Origin: Nautilus pompilius
Lineage: Eukaryota > Mollusca > Cephalopoda > Nautilida > Nautilidae
Direction of reading: 5' to 3'
DNA length: 64,000 nucleotides
NCBI GenBank assembly: GCA_018389105.1
Contig: JACATO010000596.1
Span: 1,156,001 to 1,220,000, forward strand
Under the pieces are notes generated by a model. That model worked only from the letters and a program-made list of their open reading frames with translations, had not been told where the DNA came from and made no database searches. Positions 61,677 through 64,000 of the stretch are shown here, piece after piece; positions within the stretch are counted from its first letter, which is position 1, and each line of letters starts with the position of its first letter. A program made the position numbers and the translations under genes.

Positions 61677-62650
61677 CCAACACATACGTCCACCCCACAC
61701 ACACACACACACACACAGACACACACACACACACATATATAAACACCCCAACACATACGTCCACCCTCATACACACACACAGACACACACACACCACATA
61801 TATAAACACCCCAACACATACGTCCACCCTCATACACACACACAGACACACACACACACATATAAACACCCCAACACATACGTCCACCCTCACACAACAC
61901 ACACAGACACAACACACATATATAAACACCCCAACACATACGTCCACCCTCACACACACACAGACACACACACACACCACACATATAAACACCCCAACAC
62001 ATACGTCCACCCTCACACACCACACACACACAGACACACACACACATATATAAACACCCCAACACATACGGCCACCCTCACACACACACACATATAAAGA
62101 CCCCAACACATACGTCCACCCTCATACACACACACACAATATGACCCCAACACATACGTCCACCCTCACACACACACACACAGACACACACACACACATA
62201 TATAAACACCCCAACACATACGTCCACCCTCATACACCACACAGACACACACACACATATATAAACACCCCAACACATACGTCCACCCACACACACACAC
62301 AGACACACACACACATATATAAACACCCCAACACATACGTCCACCCTCATCACACACACACATAATAAACACCCCAACACATACGTCCACCCTCATACAC
62401 ACACCACACATATAAACACCCCAACACATTCGTCCACCCTCATACACACACACACACATATAAACACCAACACATACGTCCACCCTCATACACACACACA
62501 TATAAACAGCCCAACACAAACGTCCACCCTCATACACACACACACACACATATAAACAGCCCAACACAAACGTCCACCCTCATACACACACACACATATA
62601 CACACCCAACACACACGTCCACCCTACACACATGTACACACATATACACA
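61675..62650. repeat. Minisatellite, 18 recognisable units of about 45-70 bp
   Basis: Each unit has the core CCCAACACATACGTCCACC, followed by CTCATACACACACACA-type filler and an ACATATATAAACA segment. I count 18 cores; late units carry ATTCGTCC, AAACGTCC or ACACGTCC variants. Unit length varies through the CA filler. Long frames on both strands are artefacts. Confidence 0.95.
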
Positions 62651-63325
62651 CCCCACCCGTTTAAAGTTTTACACTATTTTTAGTCGCAGCCCTCACTCAG
62701 GGCCACAGTCTTATTTTACTGAATTATTATCTCCCCTGTCTTTCTTCGAAGTGATTTGCTTAAAACTGCTCTGTAAATTCTTCTTCTTTACGTAAATAAT
62801 TGTGAAGATAATATACAAGTTGGAAGACTCTGCCATTGTATGAGACATTTATTTTATTAAAATAAAAATACTTTACATAATATACATGTTTTTTTGTTTA
62901 TACAAATCTTTTAAATTCATTTTTTAAAAGCAAACAAACTGTAATATGGTCAGTATTACTTTATTGTCCTTCTTTTGATAAAATACTTGCGTATAGTACG
63001 TAATACTATCGCTTTCGCGGATCCTTGCAGGGGAGATAACTCGTGTACGAAAGTTGTTTATTTTGATCGTTGGTGACGGGAGAGGCTGTCACAAACTTGA
63101 TACTTGCCGTGATAGAGGTCTGTTGATGTAGTTTATTAACATTAATAGTTAAAAAACAAGTTTTCATAGTAAATTAAAACAATATATATTTTTAATTAGG
63201 TTAAGGCATCAACCACCAACAGGAATAAAACCCACCAACGCTGATGGACATTTTTGAACTTGTATTCTCCTGATCATCAAATAACTGTGAACAGAAGCAG
63301 ACTGTTTTGGATCAAGTTCCAATTT

Positions 63326-63326
<1 letters not shown>
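62651..63326. other. Gene-free AT-rich stretch
   Basis: Nothing recognised. Confidence 0.35.
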
Positions 63327-63380
<54 letters not shown>

Positions 63381-63382
63381 GG
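63327..63382. repeat. (GA)n microsatellite
   Basis: A GA array with one AAAG interruption, ending in a G run. Confidence 0.95.
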
Positions 63383-63779
63383 GGGTGGTGGAACATTATA
63401 TTTTGGTTTGATCTTGAGACGATCTGGATTCTTGATTGTCAGGTGAGCTCTCGAACTTCAAAGATCCACATGAATGTCGTCCCAAGGTCTCGTCAGAGAG
63501 AGAGAAGAAAGGAATTCATCTGTATCTAACCGAAAGCTATAAAACAATGTACTATTTGCTCTTTTTTAATGTCAAAGTTTCCCACAAAATAGCGACTTTG
63601 CAACATGGATTTTATAAGTAATTTGTTTATAAATTTGGCTATATACTGTATATTAAACAGTTGATAGATGGTCATTTATACAAGTGCACGATACGAGTTG
63701 TATACATGGCCCAGCTGTGCGACTCGTGTGGGTTATATACGCTGTATAAGTCGCACAATTTCTAATTTGAATACTTATA

Positions 63780-64000
63780 CACTGCCGTTCGAAATTATGT
63801 GCACACCACATGAAAATAATTTTATCTGCGTTTTCAACATTATTGCTAATTAAAACAAATTAATCCAGCAAATAAATCCCATTAAAAACCAGATGAGCCA
63901 TATACTAAAATACATATTTCCTTGGGCTCTTTAAATCAAAAATAGCCAGGTTCCACTTCCGTGTAAATAGTTGTCGCGCATATTTTGGGCATCGTGTTGA
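63780..64000 (+). mobile_element. Tc1-like element terminus, cut by the window end
   Basis: A TA dinucleotide (63778-63779) is followed by CACTGCCGTTCGAAATTATG. This resembles the TA-CA(C/G)TGCCGTTCAAAAGTT start common to Tc1-like terminal repeats in fish and invertebrates. The sequence to 64000 would be the element interior; no coding motif is reached. Confidence 0.45.

Noticed and set aside
61519-62567. Cysteine-rich frames on the minus strand resembling a secreted repeat protein
   Set aside because: They follow the minisatellite unit exactly (the MCWGVYICV-like period equals the DNA unit) and shift frame with filler length.

Overview
The window looks like molluscan, most likely cephalopod (octopod), nuclear DNA. 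Genes are sparse, non-coding sequence is long, dinucleotide and trinucleotide arrays are extremely abundant, and there are several decayed cut-and-paste DNA transposons. The two recognisable host gene types, a C2H2 zinc-finger gene and interleukin-17 (IL-17) genes, are families known to be expanded in octopus genomes. IL-17 is also expanded in bivalves, so mollusc is firmer than octopus. I found no bacterial, plasmid, CRISPR or rRNA content. Most long open frames are shadows of low-complexity repeats.

Layout. 1-6.1 kb is AT-rich and CpG-poor. It holds two possible upstream exons (98-172 and 1012-1090), a short CpG-rich promoter-like stretch with a YY1-type motif (about 2.03-2.6 kb), and an intact ten-finger C2H2 zinc-finger gene (CDS 3442-4347). 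From about 6.5 kb onward CpG becomes frequent. 6.5-30 kb has no gene I can support. It contains a Tigger-type MITE (12923-13393), a short CMC-type transposon with a truncated transposase frame (15747-17116), a pogo/Tigger DNA-binding-domain fragment (18758-18930), tRNA-derived SINE remnants, a 1.1 kb CA-rich array, and several CT/GA arrays.

30.6-34 kb holds an intact two-exon IL-17-like gene: a 2-codon first exon at 30744, then the main exon 32184-32723, with an ATTTA-rich 3' UTR. A dead Hsmar1-like mariner (35178-36446, TA target duplication, clear terminal repeats) follows. Then comes a frameshifted IL-17 paralogue (39252-39600). A third, more diverged IL-17-like copy with an in-frame TGA lies at 54511-54878. 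So three IL-17-like loci on the same strand span about 24 kb: one apparently functional and two decayed. The last two are not visible as ordinary start-to-stop ORFs.

The right end contains a Tc1-like transposase scrap (about 48.63-48.75 kb), a SINE next to a minisatellite of 18 recognisable units (61.66-62.65 kb), and a Tc1-type terminus at 63780 running off the window.

The strongest unexplained signal is the palindrome TGACGTCA (the CRE/ATF consensus). I count 18 copies where about one is expected. They include a twin pair exactly 11 bp apart, two pairs inside a 0.25 kb tandem duplication, and copies embedded in two simple-repeat arrays in opposite orientation. All counts and alignments were made by eye without software.
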